Shown: piece after piece, positions 13,135-22,947 of the stretch
Numbering within the stretch: position 1 is the first letter of the stretch
Layout: every line of letters starts with the position of its first letter
Origin: CAZWRV01 sp964636325
GTDB taxonomy: Bacteria; Verrucomicrobiota; Lentisphaeria; Victivallales; GWF2-50-93
Reading direction: 5' to 3'
DNA length: 24,045 bases
Assembly: GCA_964636325.1 (NCBI GenBank)
Contig: CAZWRV010000097.1
Coordinates: 1 to 24,045 of the forward strand
Notes under the pieces: generated by a model
Told to the model about the DNA's origin: nothing
The model's database searches: none
The model's input: only the letters and a program-made list of their open reading frames with translations
Program-made: the position numbers and the translations under genes

Positions 13135-16100
13135 CTACTTTCCAAGCTCTTCCACGATCAGCTCGTCGAAGAAGCTGTAAGAGTCGTCGATGCCGGGCGA
13201 ATCGTTCCGCAGGAGGTCGTTCGGGGTGCCGGGCGTGTCGAAGCCGGTGCCGAGGATAAGCTTTGAAGGGGTGCCGGCGAAGCCCTTGCCTGCCTCCGTG
13301 CCGCGCGGGACGGAAGCGATTTTCTGCCAGCTTTTTCCGTCTACCGCCGCGTAGCAGTCGACGTTCTGGTCGGCGAGGTCGAAGCGCATCCATGGCGCCA
13401 GTCCGGGCTTGGGGCAGGGGAACGACTGCTCCTTGCCGCCGTCAGAGACGAGGAAGAACATCTCGGTCTTGGTGCCGTCGTTGTTCCACGGGTTGGTCAT
13501 GACGCATTTGATGTGGCGGCCCTTGCCCCAGTAGACCGCCCCCATCGGATGGGTCTGAACTGGAGTCCCGCACTGCCTTCCGGCAGGAGTGTATGCCCGG
13601 ATCCGGACGGAGATATTGTCTTGGTTGAGGTCGCGTGAGACGTTGGCGTAGCCGCCGGCAGTATGGATGCGCAGCGCTCCGTAGTAAGGCTCGAATGAGG
13701 CGACGTTGGTCTTTGGGCCGTAGCCTGGCGTGGAATTGTAGGATTGTTCCCATGCAGGTTTTAGCGAGCTGAAGTCGTCGCAGAGCTCGGGGATGCGCGT
13801 CCCGGTGTTGAGGGCGGCGATGTCCTTGACAGGGCCGGTGTCGAAGAAGCCTTTTTTCGCCAGCAGCAGGATCTCGAACTTGTGCCGTTTTATCGGGAGC
13901 GAGGCGATCGTTCCCTTGTCGTGCGGAATGACGGTGCCGTCTGTCTCCAGCGATATCTCGCAGTCGTCGGGGACCTTCAGCTGCTTCAGATCAAGTTTGA
14001 GGCCGACGTCGGCGTCTTTCTCGTCGAGGTTGGAGACCTGTATGCGTGCCGCACCGTCGAGCATCCAGGCGGAGCATTTGATGCGTCCGCCCTTTGCGAT
14101 CTCATACCACTTCCGCGTATCCCAGTAGGGCATGAACTCGAGCTTTTCGGAGAGCATATCGAGGTTGTTGCGGGTGCCGCTGCCGAGCAGATTCCGGAAT
14201 GTGTCGGGCTCCCAGCCGATTTCGTGCAGGCCGAAGACGGTGCCGAACTCGGGGTAGTGCGTACACCAGCTTGGAATCAGGCCGTATTGCCGGCCGATGG
14301 CAGTCGAGCGGAGCGAGCCGAGGCCGGTGTCGTGGCCCCAGCGGTCGACGGCGTCGGGATCCTTGATGCCGGCCGCGACATAGCCGCCGCTCTCGCCGTC
14401 GAACCAGCAGTCGGCCCAGCCAATCGAGCTGACGGTCGCGGAGTCTGTCATGTGCGAATGAATCTTCACGATCTGATCCTTGTTCTCCGGCAGTGTGCGC
14501 AGAAAGGTGGCGACGCGCTTCATGAACTCCCTCGCCTCGAACATGCTGTATCCTGCGCGGACGCGGCCGTTCTCGTCGAGCCAGCCTGTGCCGTTGATCA
14601 GGTTCATATTCGGGTTCGGGAAGGAGTTGTCGAAGTAGTGGCCGACGACCTTGCATTCCGTATACCACCAGCTGTAGCACTTGAGCGTCCAGTCGGTGAA
14701 GCTTCGGACGGGCGTCTTCTCCTTGTAGATGGGCAGGACCATCCATTCGCCCATGAAGTCGCGGAAGTCGGGCTGGTTCATGTCCTCCTCCTTGAAGCAC
14801 TCGTAGGTGAAGAGCCGCCCTGTCGGACGTTCCTTGTACCAGCCTTTGGCGTAGTCGCTGACAGCCTTCGGGTCGTAGGGGAAGTTGCCCCAGCCGCCGC
14901 CGCGTCCTCTGCTTGAGCCCCAGAATTCGGTGCTGAAGTTGTAGCATTTGCGCCAGGCGCCGCCGGCCGGACGCGGTCGGATCGGCGTGGCCTGGAGGGA
15001 GAAGGATGCTTCGATTGGATTTATTACGACGCACGGTTTGTTGAGGAGATGTATGCGCATGACAGTCTCAGCCCCTTTGCGCACGACCTCCAGGCACGGC
15101 TTGTCGAAGTCGAGAATCCAGCTGCGGTCGTTGTTGGCCATCCATGCCATGCCGCGGTCCTCGTCGCCGATCCATAGGTATGGGAGGAAGTTGCCTTCCA
15201 CCAATGCGTTGCGCGCGGAAGTCTTCGAATCCCAGAGCAGGCCGTCTTTTTCCGGCAGTGCGGTCGAGGTGTGGTTGGCGCGCATCTGCTCGCCTACGGA
15301 ATGCAGCAGGTGGACGATTTCGCTCGGCATCGGGACGTCGATGGAAACGTTCTCCAGCGTGGTCGGCGTTGTCGGACGGATCGAAAGGTCGATCCGGTAG
15401 TAGCCGTCGAAGTCCATCTGGCCGGTCATCGTGTAGAGCAGAGTTCCTCCTTTGCCGGAGGCGGCATAGGTCGCACCGGTCGGCTTGCCCTCGACAAGCG
15501 ATGTCCCGCTTCCCGTGAAGGGCAGCGGCTGTCCATTGGAGACGGCGCTAAGTTCGACGGGGCGGGAGAGCAGGGGGCGCGTCTGTGCGCCGCGGGTCGG
15601 TTCTGGCTGAGTGCTTTCGATCGCTGCGGGGAGGCCTAGCGGGCCGAACCTATATTTCCTGCCCCAGACTTCCACGCTGTCCTTCGCCGCCTTCACCGGC
15701 ATCCATGGCGTGATGACTTCGTCGGAATATCCGAGCTTGGAGTTTTCCCAGTCATAGATTTTCCGTTCGTAGGTGAACTCGTCCTTTGCGAGCTCCTTGC
15801 CGGAGTCGTCGACGGCCACGGAACGGACTGTGTAGGTGCCTGCCTTCATCGCTCCCTGTAGATCAATGTTGGCGCTGCCGCCGCCGAAGTTGAAATCGGT
15901 GACGATTCCGCTTCCGAGCTTCTTCTGATCTGGCCCGAACACATCGATTTTAACAATGACCTTGCCGGGATGCTTAAGCTCGTAGATGTCGGCGAGGACA
16001 TGTACCTTGCCGTAGCTAGGCGCCCAGTAGCCGGACGTCTCGAGCGGCTTGACTTTCACTGGCTTGAATTCGGCCGGCTCGAGCGGCTTGGCCTCGAAGC

Positions 16101-17091
16101 TGTAGGCGCGGAGGAAAAGTATCGAACCGTCCTTCTCCTTGAGCGTGATCCGTGCCCGGCCGACCTGGTTCTTCTCGAGCGGGATGTCGACTCCGATGTC
16201 GGCCTTCGCGCCTTTCGCAATTTGGGCCTGCTTCGTCTCAGTTTTCAGAACGGGCCATTCACCGGTCTTCGGATTGGGACGGTCCGCAAGCACTTCGAAG
16301 AGCCCGGTTACATCGGCGTCACGGTCCGGGCTTCTGATTTCCAGCACAGGATTGAATTTCTGGCCGGGGAAGTCGCCGAAGCTCTTCGCCCAAAGCGCCG
16401 GTGCATCGTCCTTGAAAACGATACGGGCATGGGCGGCTATGTTGTGGAAGGAGCAGGTGTAGCTCTGCGGACGGAAGCCGCCGTCGCGTGCGAACTCGAG
16501 CCCGATCTCGAGACCGTCCTTGATGTCTGCGACGTCGACGAAGTCGGTGAGCGGAACGGAAAGCTCGCTGATCCAAGTGGTGTCGGTGACCGATGTCCGA
16601 TACTGCCAGTGGCCGTTCCAGCCGCTGATCGCCTGCCCGATCGTCGGCATGAAATGGCTGTCCCAATACGCGCCGCGGGCGTTGCCGATCCACTGGTAGT
16701 ATTCGGGGATGCCGCCCGGCTTCATCGGCGGCTGGACATACAGCTCGACGCTCGGATCCGTGCAGATCATCACGGCGTCCTTGATGAAGACGTTGCTCTT
16801 GGGATATTCACCTGGGCGAAGCGGATTTATGTAGCAGACGTATAAGTTCTTGTCGTCGCGTGCGACGTAGATGGAGACGCTCTGCGCGCATTTCGCAAAG
16901 CTGAACATCTGTATGAAGCTGTTTTCCAGGCGCACACCGTCGTCGTATTCGCCGGGGGAGAGCAAGCCGTCGACCACCGGCGGCTTGCCGCACTTCCTCA
17001 GCTCGAACCGGTTGTCCTCGGAAAGGCCTGACACGGCCGACAGGCCCAGTCCTATACACAGCAGCATGGCGGCAAAGAACTTGTGCGACAT
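13135..17091 (-). CDS. Giant secreted glycoside-hydrolase-like protein (CBM9-like + core + C-terminal sandwich)
   Basis: This 1318-aa exported protein has a signal peptide at about 1-24. A CBM9-like domain follows (about 30-230: PPVVDGLLSPGEYDDG, NLYVCYINP, DPSVELYVQPP). Next come beta-rich linkers and the shared core, with motifs GDEDRGMAWMANNDRSW, SLQATPIRPRPAGG, GHYFDNS (D821) and HMTD...WADCWFDGESGG. The last 220 or so residues, from PELCDDFSSLKPAW, form a beta-sandwich nearly the same as that of the 1238-aa neighbour. The DN motif and the DGE motif are shared with the 1238-aa paralogue and are candidate active-site elements of a hydrolase acting on polysaccharide. The start is firm: AAGGAGGAG lies 6-14 nt before the ATG. 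The substrate cannot be read from the sequence. Confidence 0.75.
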   Translation of the reverse strand: MSHKFFAAMLLCIGLGLSAVSGLSEDNRFELRKCGKPPVVDGLLSPGEYDDGVRLENSFIQMFSFAKCAQSVSIYVARDDKNLYVCYINPLRPGEYPKSNVFIKDAVMICTDPSVELYVQPPMKPGGIPEYYQWIGNARGAYWDSHFMPTIGQAISGWNGHWQYRTSVTDTTWISELSVPLTDFVDVADIKDGLEIGLEFARDGGFRPQSYTCSFHNIAAHARIVFKDDAPALWAKSFGDFPGQKFNPVLEIRSPDRDADVTGLFEVLADRPNPKTGEWPVLKTETKQAQIAKGAKADIGVDIPLEKNQVGRARITLKEKDGSILFLRAYSFEAKPLEPAEFKPVKVKPLETSGYWAPSYGKVHVLADIYELKHPGKVIVKIDVFGPDQKKLGSGIVTDFNFGGGSANIDLQGAMKAGTYTVRSVAVDDSGKELAKDEFTYERKIYDWENSKLGYSDEVITPWMPVKAAKDSVEVWGRKYRFGPLGLPAAIESTQPEPTRGAQTRPLLSRPVELSAVSNGQPLPFTGSGTSLVEGKPTGATYAASGKGGTLLYTMTGQMDFDGYYRIDLSIRPTTPTTLENVSIDVPMPSEIVHLLHSVGEQMRANHTSTALPEKDGLLWDSKTSARNALVEGNFLPYLWIGDEDRGMAWMANNDRSWILDFDKPCLEVVRKGAETVMRIHLLNKPCVVINPIEASFSLQATPIRPRPAGGAWRKCYNFSTEFWGSSRGRGGGWGNFPYDPKAVSDYAKGWYKERPTGRLFTYECFKEEDMNQPDFRDFMGEWMVLPIYKEKTPVRSFTDWTLKCYSWWYTECKVVGHYFDNSFPNPNMNLINGTGWLDENGRVRAGYSMFEAREFMKRVATFLRTLPENKDQIVKIHSHMTDSATVSSIGWADCWFDGESGGYVAAGIKDPDAVDRWGHDTGLGSLRSTAIGRQYGLIPSWCTHYPEFGTVFGLHEIGWEPDTFRNLLGSGTRNNLDMLSEKLEFMPYWDTRKWYEIAKGGRIKCSAWMLDGAARIQVSNLDEKDADVGLKLDLKQLKVPDDCEISLETDGTVIPHDKGTIASLPIKRHKFEILLLAKKGFFDTGPVKDIAALNTGTRIPELCDDFSSLKPAWEQSYNSTPGYGPKTNVASFEPYYGALRIHTAGGYANVSRDLNQDNISVRIRAYTPAGRQCGTPVQTHPMGAVYWGKGRHIKCVMTNPWNNDGTKTEMFFLVSDGGKEQSFPCPKPGLAPWMRFDLADQNVDCYAAVDGKSWQKIASVPRGTEAGKGFAGTPSKLILGTGFDTPGTPNDLLRNDSPGIDDSYSFFDELIVEELGK

Positions 17092-17140
17092 TCAGCTCCT
17101 CCTTTAGTGTCGTTGTTTTATACGTCTATGCTTTAAACGT

Positions 17141-17286
17141 TTTCAAATTCCAAATATCCAAGCGCCAAATTCCAAATAAATCTCAAATCTCAAGCTTCAA
17201 AATCCAAACACTGGATCGAACTGTTTGGAATTTGTGAATTGAAATTTATTTGTGATTTGGATTTTGGAACTTGGAATTTTGGCTTG
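17141..17286. repeat. 146-bp AT-rich imperfect palindrome of CCAAA/TTTGG blocks
   Basis: The left arm (about 17144-17209) repeats CAAATTCCAAAT-like words. The right arm (about 17222-17285) carries the complementary TTTGGAATTTG words. The centre is near 17214. It fills most of the 226-bp gap between two giant genes. It could form a long imperfect hairpin that ends or attenuates transcription, or be a dispersed repeat of the genome. Confidence 0.7.
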
Positions 17287-17317
17287 TGGGCGGAGCCAGC
17301 TAATATGCTGTTGAATC

Positions 17318-20300
17318 TCATTTGCTTATTTCTTCCACGATCAGTTCGTCAAAGCAGCTCCACGAATCGTCGATGCCCGGCGTGTCGTTCCGGAGCCGGT
17401 CGGCCGGTCCGTTGTCGCAGCCTGTGCCGAGGACAATATGCGATGGGACGCCGGCGAAGGACTTGCCCGCTTCTGCGCCGCGCGGAACATCGGCGATCTT
17501 CTTCCAGTCCTTGCCGTCGGTGCATGCGAAGAGGGCGATGCTTTCCGGCATCAGATCCCATCGGACCCAGTCGGACGGACCAGGTTTAGGACACGGGATT
17601 GTCTGCATTGCACCGTCCTTGCAGACGACAAAGAACATCTCCGTCCTGTCGCCGGCGGCATTGCCCCAGGGATTTGTGAGGACGCATTTTATATAGCGGT
17701 TCTTCCCCCAATACAGGGCGGACATCGGATGTGTCTCCGTCGGATTGCCGCACTGCTGGCCGGTCGGCGGATATGCACGGACGCGGACCGAGACGCCGTC
17801 GCGGCTGAACGGCCTTGAAATGTTGGCGTAGCCGCCGTTGGTATGTATTCGGATTGTCCCATAGTATGGTTCAAAGGTCGGGGAATTCGTCTTCGGACCG
17901 TAGCTAGGTGTGGGATTGAAAGACTTTTCCCATTCAGGCTTGAGCGCCGTGAAATCGTCGCAGAGCTCGGGGATGCGCTTCCCAGTGTTGAGGACGGCGA
18001 TATCTTCCGGTGGACCTGTCTTGAAGACGCCCGGCGCTGCCAGAAGCAGGCAGCGGTTCATGTGCCGCCGGATCTGAATGCCTTTGATCAGGCCTTTTTC
18101 CATCGGGAGGATGGCGCCGTCGACCTCGTCGCTCGCTTCTACTGGGCCGCTGAAACCGAACTTGGCGAGATCGATTTTAAGATCTACTTCTGCAGGGCCG
18201 TCATTGCCGTTAGAGATCATGAGGCGCACTCGGAGCGGTTCCGGCCTGGACCAGGCGCTGACGAATATTCTGTCGCCGCCCTTGACGACCTGCCAGCGTC
18301 CGTCGGGATTCCAGAATCCATGGAAGCGCAGGTCCGGCGCGGTGAGATCGATGTCGTTGCGCGGGGCGGTTCCTAGCGTGATGCGCTTGCCGTGCGGAAT
18401 GTCGAAGAGTCCAAGGACGGTCTGCGTTTCCTCCAGGCCCCATGTGTAAAGGTAGGTGGGCATCACTCCCCACATGCGGCCCATGGTGATGCGCAGGTTT
18501 GGAATTCCTTTGTCGTTGAGCCAGCGGTCGACGAAGTCGAATTTCTCGCCTTTCGCCTCGCGGTCGACCTGCTCCTTGGTGAGGTAGCCGCCGTTCTCGC
18601 CGTCCAGCCAGAAGTCGCTGAACCCGAGCGAGCCGATGATCGGTGCGTCGGTCATGTGGACATTGAGGATAGGGGCGGGGCCTTGCTCCAGGAAATATGC
18701 CCTGACCCGTTTGAGGAATTCGCGGTCGCCGAACATGCAGCTTGACTGGCGGATGCCGCCGTCCTTATCCTGCCAGGCCAGGCCGGTCCCGAGAGTTCCT
18801 GCGACATTCGCAAAGGTGTTGTCGTAGTAGATGCCGGCCATGCCGAGTTTGTCGTGCCAGAGCTTGTAGACCCAGAGGAGATAGTCGTTCTGCGACGGGA
18901 CATGCAGCCCTGGGCCCCAGTCGCCCGTCCATTCGTCCTCGTTCCGTAAAATCGTCGGGTAGTTAGCAGTGTCGGTCGGCTCAATGCGGTCGGAACGGAA
19001 GCAGAAATAGCGCCACCAGCGGTTAGCTTTCTTAGCCTCCTCGTCCACGAAGCCCGGGTGATCTTCGGCGCGCTTGCACTTCTCCGGCTCGAAGCAGTTC
19101 GGGAAAAGGATTGGGGCGTCGAAGTAGCTCCAGCCGTAGGCCTTCTCCTTCTTCCAGCTTCCGCCGGGCGCGCGCGGCCTGATCGGGGTCGCCTGCAGCG
19201 AAAGTGTCGTTGTGATCGGATCTTTCAGGACGGCAGGAGTGTTGACCAGCAGGAACCGCAGGACTGTCTGCCCATTCTTGCGAACCAGATCCATGCATGG
19301 TTTTGAATTGTCAACGATCCAGCCGCGGTTGTTGTCGCCCATGAACGCGATGCCGCGGTCGTCGTCGCCGAACCAGACATGCGGACAAAAGTTGAAGCCC
19401 TTGTTGGTTCCGCCGTTGAATGAGTTCCACAGCTCGCCATCTGGCTTGCCGGCGAGGTCTAGGAAGGCCTTGTTGGTCCGCATGTCGCCGATGCTGCTCA
19501 TGTTGAACAACTTTGCAATTTCATTGGGCAGGGGCACTTCCAGTCGCACGCTGCTCACCGACAGCTCCTTCGAGGGCGTGATCGTCAGGTTGAACTTATA
19601 GAAGCCGTCGAACTCCAAGGTGCCTTTCGCCGAGGCTTTTAGCGAGCCGTCCGTTGTCTCGCTTTCGGCCTCGATGTCGACGTATGTCGGGCTTCTCAAA
19701 CTCAACGAGGGAGTCGAATCTTTCCATCCCAAAGTTCCTGTGTCCGTTTCGACCCCCAGGGCGACCGGCGCCGCAAGGAGTTCCTTTGTCGCTTCGCCCC
19801 AGCAAGGTTCAGGCTGGGTTGACAATATTTTTTCCGGAAGCCCAAGGTTTCCAAACGTGTAGACGCGTCCCCAGCAGGCAGCCTTCGCTCCGGAGCTGAA
19901 AATCCCCTTGTCGGGCAAAGTCATCGGTGGCCATGGCGCGACCGGCTGGTCCGTCACACCGAGCCGGTTTCCCTCCCACGGCTCCTTGAGGCGGTTGAAA
20001 GATGCGGTCGCTGAAACATCGCCTGTTTTTATTGTGACAAAGTAGTCGCCGTCGGGCAGGGGATTCTGCATCGGAATGCTGCAATGTAAAAGACTGGTGG
20101 CCGAACAGTCCTGAACTGCGATGTTCGCAATTTCTTTTCCGGCAGAATTTTTGACCGAGACATTTGCCGGAAATTTCTGCGGAGGCTGATTCCTTGCCGC
20201 GCCATTGAGGGATTGAAGATCTCCATAAATTTGTATCGCATGGTCTGAGACTCGGTAGGTCGAGCGCAGCCCGAGAGTTTTTCGTGAGGCCATCACCTTC

Positions 20301-21034
20301 GGAAGCTCCATTGCAGTCTTGAGCTTTTCGCCGCCCGCCTTGACCGCGGCGACGTATGCCTCCAGCTCGGGCTGGCTGAGCGCGCGGTTATATACGCGGA
20401 GCTCGTCGAAGAGGTATTCGCGGGGATTCTTCGGGTCGGGCCATGGATTGCCGAGGGTGAAGGACTTCATCGGTATCCCGGAGGAAATGCTCACCGGCGC
20501 AATGAACTTCGAACTGAGTTTGCCGTTCCAGTAGAAGCAGACCATGTCGGCGTTCCAGGTGAGAGCGTAGTGATTCCAGGTGCCGGCCTTGACCGCGCCG
20601 GGAAAAGAAGCGAAGCCGCCGCCGATATTGCTCCAGAGCCGCCCCAGCTCGACATGCCTTGGATCGCCCGCGCCCTTTTTACCGAAGAAATTGACATAGA
20701 GTCCTCCGCCGTCGTCGAAGGAGAGGATGAACGATCCCTGCTCGACATCGAATTCCATTCTGCTCCAGAAACCGATCGTGCCGGCGCCGCGGGAGATCGT
20801 CTGGGCGGTCTCGTAGCGGAGGTTCCCGGTTGTCGCCAGCGCCTTCCCGGAAAGGCCGTCGACCTGCTTGCCGCGCGAGGAATTCTCCGCACCGTCGAAA
20901 GTGTCGGCGAAGCAGACGCAGTAGCGGTGCACGTCCGGTATGGCGTCGCCGTCCGTCTGGCCGTACACCGTGGCGGCTAAAGGGAGGAAGAAAGAAACGC
21001 ACATCAATAATGATGTGCAACAGTGGCTGCGCAT
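17318..21034 (-). CDS. Giant secreted glycoside-hydrolase-like protein (LamG + core + C-terminal sandwich)
   Basis: This 1238-aa exported protein has a signal peptide at about 1-25 ending VYGQ. The N-terminal module (about 35-235) is a LamG/concanavalin-like sandwich (GTIGFWSRMEF, WNHYALTWN, YLFDELRVYNRALSQPEL) in place of the CBM9-like module of its paralogues. The shared core follows, with GDDDRGIAFMGDNNRGW, SLQATPIRPRAPGG, GIYYDNT (D738), HMTD and DFWLDGENGG. The C-terminal 220 or so residues match the 1318-aa protein closely (PELCDDFTALKPEW onward). It lies 22 bp after the pseudopilin gene, with a weak ribosome site (AGAAGG), so the two are probably co-transcribed. It likely binds and cleaves an extracellular polysaccharide; the substrate is unknown. 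Confidence 0.75.
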   Translation of the reverse strand: MRSHCCTSLLMCVSFFLPLAATVYGQTDGDAIPDVHRYCVCFADTFDGAENSSRGKQVDGLSGKALATTGNLRYETAQTISRGAGTIGFWSRMEFDVEQGSFILSFDDGGGLYVNFFGKKGAGDPRHVELGRLWSNIGGGFASFPGAVKAGTWNHYALTWNADMVCFYWNGKLSSKFIAPVSISSGIPMKSFTLGNPWPDPKNPREYLFDELRVYNRALSQPELEAYVAAVKAGGEKLKTAMELPKVMASRKTLGLRSTYRVSDHAIQIYGDLQSLNGAARNQPPQKFPANVSVKNSAGKEIANIAVQDCSATSLLHCSIPMQNPLPDGDYFVTIKTGDVSATASFNRLKEPWEGNRLGVTDQPVAPWPPMTLPDKGIFSSGAKAACWGRVYTFGNLGLPEKILSTQPEPCWGEATKELLAAPVALGVETDTGTLGWKDSTPSLSLRSPTYVDIEAESETTDGSLKASAKGTLEFDGFYKFNLTITPSKELSVSSVRLEVPLPNEIAKLFNMSSIGDMRTNKAFLDLAGKPDGELWNSFNGGTNKGFNFCPHVWFGDDDRGIAFMGDNNRGWIVDNSKPCMDLVRKNGQTVLRFLLVNTPAVLKDPITTTLSLQATPIRPRAPGGSWKKEKAYGWSYFDAPILFPNCFEPEKCKRAEDHPGFVDEEAKKANRWWRYFCFRSDRIEPTDTANYPTILRNEDEWTGDWGPGLHVPSQNDYLLWVYKLWHDKLGMAGIYYDNTFANVAGTLGTGLAWQDKDGGIRQSSCMFGDREFLKRVRAYFLEQGPAPILNVHMTDAPIIGSLGFSDFWLDGENGGYLTKEQVDREAKGEKFDFVDRWLNDKGIPNLRITMGRMWGVMPTYLYTWGLEETQTVLGLFDIPHGKRITLGTAPRNDIDLTAPDLRFHGFWNPDGRWQVVKGGDRIFVSAWSRPEPLRVRLMISNGNDGPAEVDLKIDLAKFGFSGPVEASDEVDGAILPMEKGLIKGIQIRRHMNRCLLLAAPGVFKTGPPEDIAVLNTGKRIPELCDDFTALKPEWEKSFNPTPSYGPKTNSPTFEPYYGTIRIHTNGGYANISRPFSRDGVSVRVRAYPPTGQQCGNPTETHPMSALYWGKNRYIKCVLTNPWGNAAGDRTEMFFVVCKDGAMQTIPCPKPGPSDWVRWDLMPESIALFACTDGKDWKKIADVPRGAEAGKSFAGVPSHIVLGTGCDNGPADRLRNDTPGIDDSWSCFDELIVEEISK

Positions 21035-21056
21035 GGGTAGAAATCCCTTCTATGCA

Positions 21057-21758
21057 TTACGGCGGATACATCTTTATCCAGTCGTAGTTGTCCCTCTGTA
21101 TCGACTGGACGTGGTAGTCGGCGAAGAGGCCGTTCATCGTCTTGTTGTGCTTGTAGCGCGCGGCTTTAGCAGGGCCAAGGGCGTTTATGTCCCACATGTG
21201 CTTGGTGTTGAAGCCCTGCCAGTTCGGGTCGGGGTAAGCATAAGGGTTGGGCATGGATTCCCCAATAAGGAGATGGTTCGGGAAGTCCTTGACGCTCTTG
21301 GCGGAATAGCGCAGGGGGTTCGTGGTCTGCACCATGGCGAAGAGCTGGCAGTTGGCGCCGTAGCTGCCCATGTAGCCGAAGTCATAGAGAATCTTGTCCG
21401 GATCCGTGTTGAAGTCGGTCGTGCAGATGAACATTGACGGTGGTCTGGCCTCCCAGCCGGAGGCTCCGGCGCCGTAGGTCGCATAGTATTGCTGCTGTGG
21501 GACATAGCCGTGGGCCGCCAGTTCGCTTGCGAAGAAAGTGGTGAGGTAGTAGTCGTTGTTGTCGATAAGGTAGTTGGCGATTGCCGTCCCGATCTGCTTC
21601 AGATTGTTTGCGCATGTGATCTTATGCGCTCCTTCCCTGGCCTGCCTGAGCGCCGGCAGAAGCATCGCCGCAAGAATTGCGATGATCGCGATCACGACCA
21701 GCAGTTCGATGAGGGTAAAGATCGCCGGACTTCTTCCTTGCCGAGAATGCTCATGCAT
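21057..21758 (-). CDS. Type II secretion/type IV pilin-like pseudopilin
   Basis: This 233-aa protein has a class III prepilin signal: a short basic leader (about 1-13) and the prepilin peptidase site before F14-T-L-I-E-L. A long hydrophobic helix follows (LLVVIAIIAILAAMLLPAL). The body matches the short H-x9-DG pseudopilins abundant in Lentisphaerota and Planctomycetota. Near the C-terminus HNKTMNGLFADYHV is a variant of the usual HxxxxNxLFxDGH motif, with DY replacing DG. It sits between a regulator and a giant secreted enzyme with a good ribosome site (TAGGAGGG), and pseudopilins of this kind often accompany carbohydrate loci. Whether it builds a pseudopilus, anchors enzymes or serves secretion is unknown. 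Confidence 0.9.
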   Translation of the reverse strand: MHEHSRQGRSPAIFTLIELLVVIAIIAILAAMLLPALRQAREGAHKITCANNLKQIGTAIANYLIDNNDYYLTTFFASELAAHGYVPQQQYYATYGAGASGWEARPPSMFICTTDFNTDPDKILYDFGYMGSYGANCQLFAMVQTTNPLRYSAKSVKDFPNHLLIGESMPNPYAYPDPNWQGFNTKHMWDINALGPAKAARYKHNKTMNGLFADYHVQSIQRDNYDWIKMYPP

Positions 21759-21822
21759 GGTTCCCTCCTATTGTTTTTCATATTCAAATGATAATGAGAA
21801 AACTTTTCACCAATAGTTCAGA

Positions 21823-22899
21823 TTATCCATGATGCACTTTGGGCGGAGTTGTCCCGCCATGTTGAAGGGCAGGCCGAACCAGGACCTGCACCGGCGGCTT
21901 CTCGCCGCGCAGGAGGCGGTCGACGACGCCGTGGACGGCGCAGACGAGGCGTTTCAGGCTGAAACTGCACTTCGTCAGAGGAAGTGTGAACGGCAGCTCC
22001 ACGCCCTGGGTCGCATGGGAGATGATTGCCACGTCCTCCGGAACACGTATCCCCATGGATGCCAATTCCTTTTCGACTTCAAGCATTTTTATGTCGTCGG
22101 AGACAAAGAAGGCGTCAGGCTTTTCATCAAGCGCCCATATTCGGCGGAGAGCTTCGGCAATCGGGCTCGCACGCGAGAATATGTTCCACTCTGTCCGGGG
22201 AGTAATGCCCGCATCCTGCAACCCCCGGCAGAATCCGTCGAAATCGTCGTTGCTCTTCGCCCGGCCGGGAATATCGGCATGTGAAATCAAACCTATCCGG
22301 CGGTAGCCTTGCGAAAGCAGATACCCCACCGCCCGCCTGCCAAGTTCGAAATAATCAAGGCAGACCGATGGGAAAGCCGGGGACAATTCGCCCATGCAGA
22401 CCGAGTTGATGCCGTTCCGGATCAGCTCATTTTCAAGAACAGGATAATGGCCTGACGTTATTACAACCGCAGCCTGCCGCCATATTATCGAATCGACGTT
22501 GAGGCTCTTAACGAACGCATCGCCCTCGCCGTCGCCGAGCATGAAATGCGTCTTGAAATTGCTGTCGCTGAAGCGTTCCTGGAGGCTTCTCCTGAGTATC
22601 CCGAAGAAGGGCGAAGAGGCGGACTGCGTCAGAAGAACCATCGGAAATACGAAAAGGATTGTTCCGCGGCAGGCGTCCTGGCGTACAAATGTCCCACGGC
22701 CTTGCCGGCGGTGCATAAGCTGCTCCGACTCCAGGCCGGACAGCGCCCGGTTCAAGGTCATCCGGCTCACCCCGAACATCTTCGCGAATTCCGCTTCTGG
22801 CGGAAAGCGATGTCCGGGCTTGATACGCCCGCTGCGGATCATCTCCCGAATGTTGTCCTGTATCTGCTCAACTATCGGCTTGGCCTTTAAACAGTGCAA
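21823..22899 (-). CDS. GntR-type HTH / LacI-type sensor transcriptional regulator
   Basis: This 358-aa chimeric regulator has a GntR-family winged helix-turn-helix at the N-terminus (about 8-75: QIQDNIREMIRSGRIKPGHR, then FGVSRMTLNRALSGLE, then GRGTFV). A periplasmic-binding-protein-like effector domain of the LacI/GalR type follows (about 79-345: ILFVFP, GYRRIGLISH, PDAFFVSDD, VPEDVAIISH). In this arrangement the C-domain usually binds a sugar and controls neighbouring genes. It heads the carbohydrate locus and is followed after 64 bp by the pseudopilin gene, all on the same strand. Sugar specificity cannot be deduced. Operator candidates lie just upstream (22966-22973 and 22995-23011). Confidence 0.9.
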   Translation of the reverse strand: MHCLKAKPIVEQIQDNIREMIRSGRIKPGHRFPPEAEFAKMFGVSRMTLNRALSGLESEQLMHRRQGRGTFVRQDACRGTILFVFPMVLLTQSASSPFFGILRRSLQERFSDSNFKTHFMLGDGEGDAFVKSLNVDSIIWRQAAVVITSGHYPVLENELIRNGINSVCMGELSPAFPSVCLDYFELGRRAVGYLLSQGYRRIGLISHADIPGRAKSNDDFDGFCRGLQDAGITPRTEWNIFSRASPIAEALRRIWALDEKPDAFFVSDDIKMLEVEKELASMGIRVPEDVAIISHATQGVELPFTLPLTKCSFSLKRLVCAVHGVVDRLLRGEKPPVQVLVRPALQHGGTTPPKVHHG

Positions 22900-22947
22900 A
22901 ACCCGTCCTCCGGCTGATTTATGGAATTGTCATATCACCCAAACATT

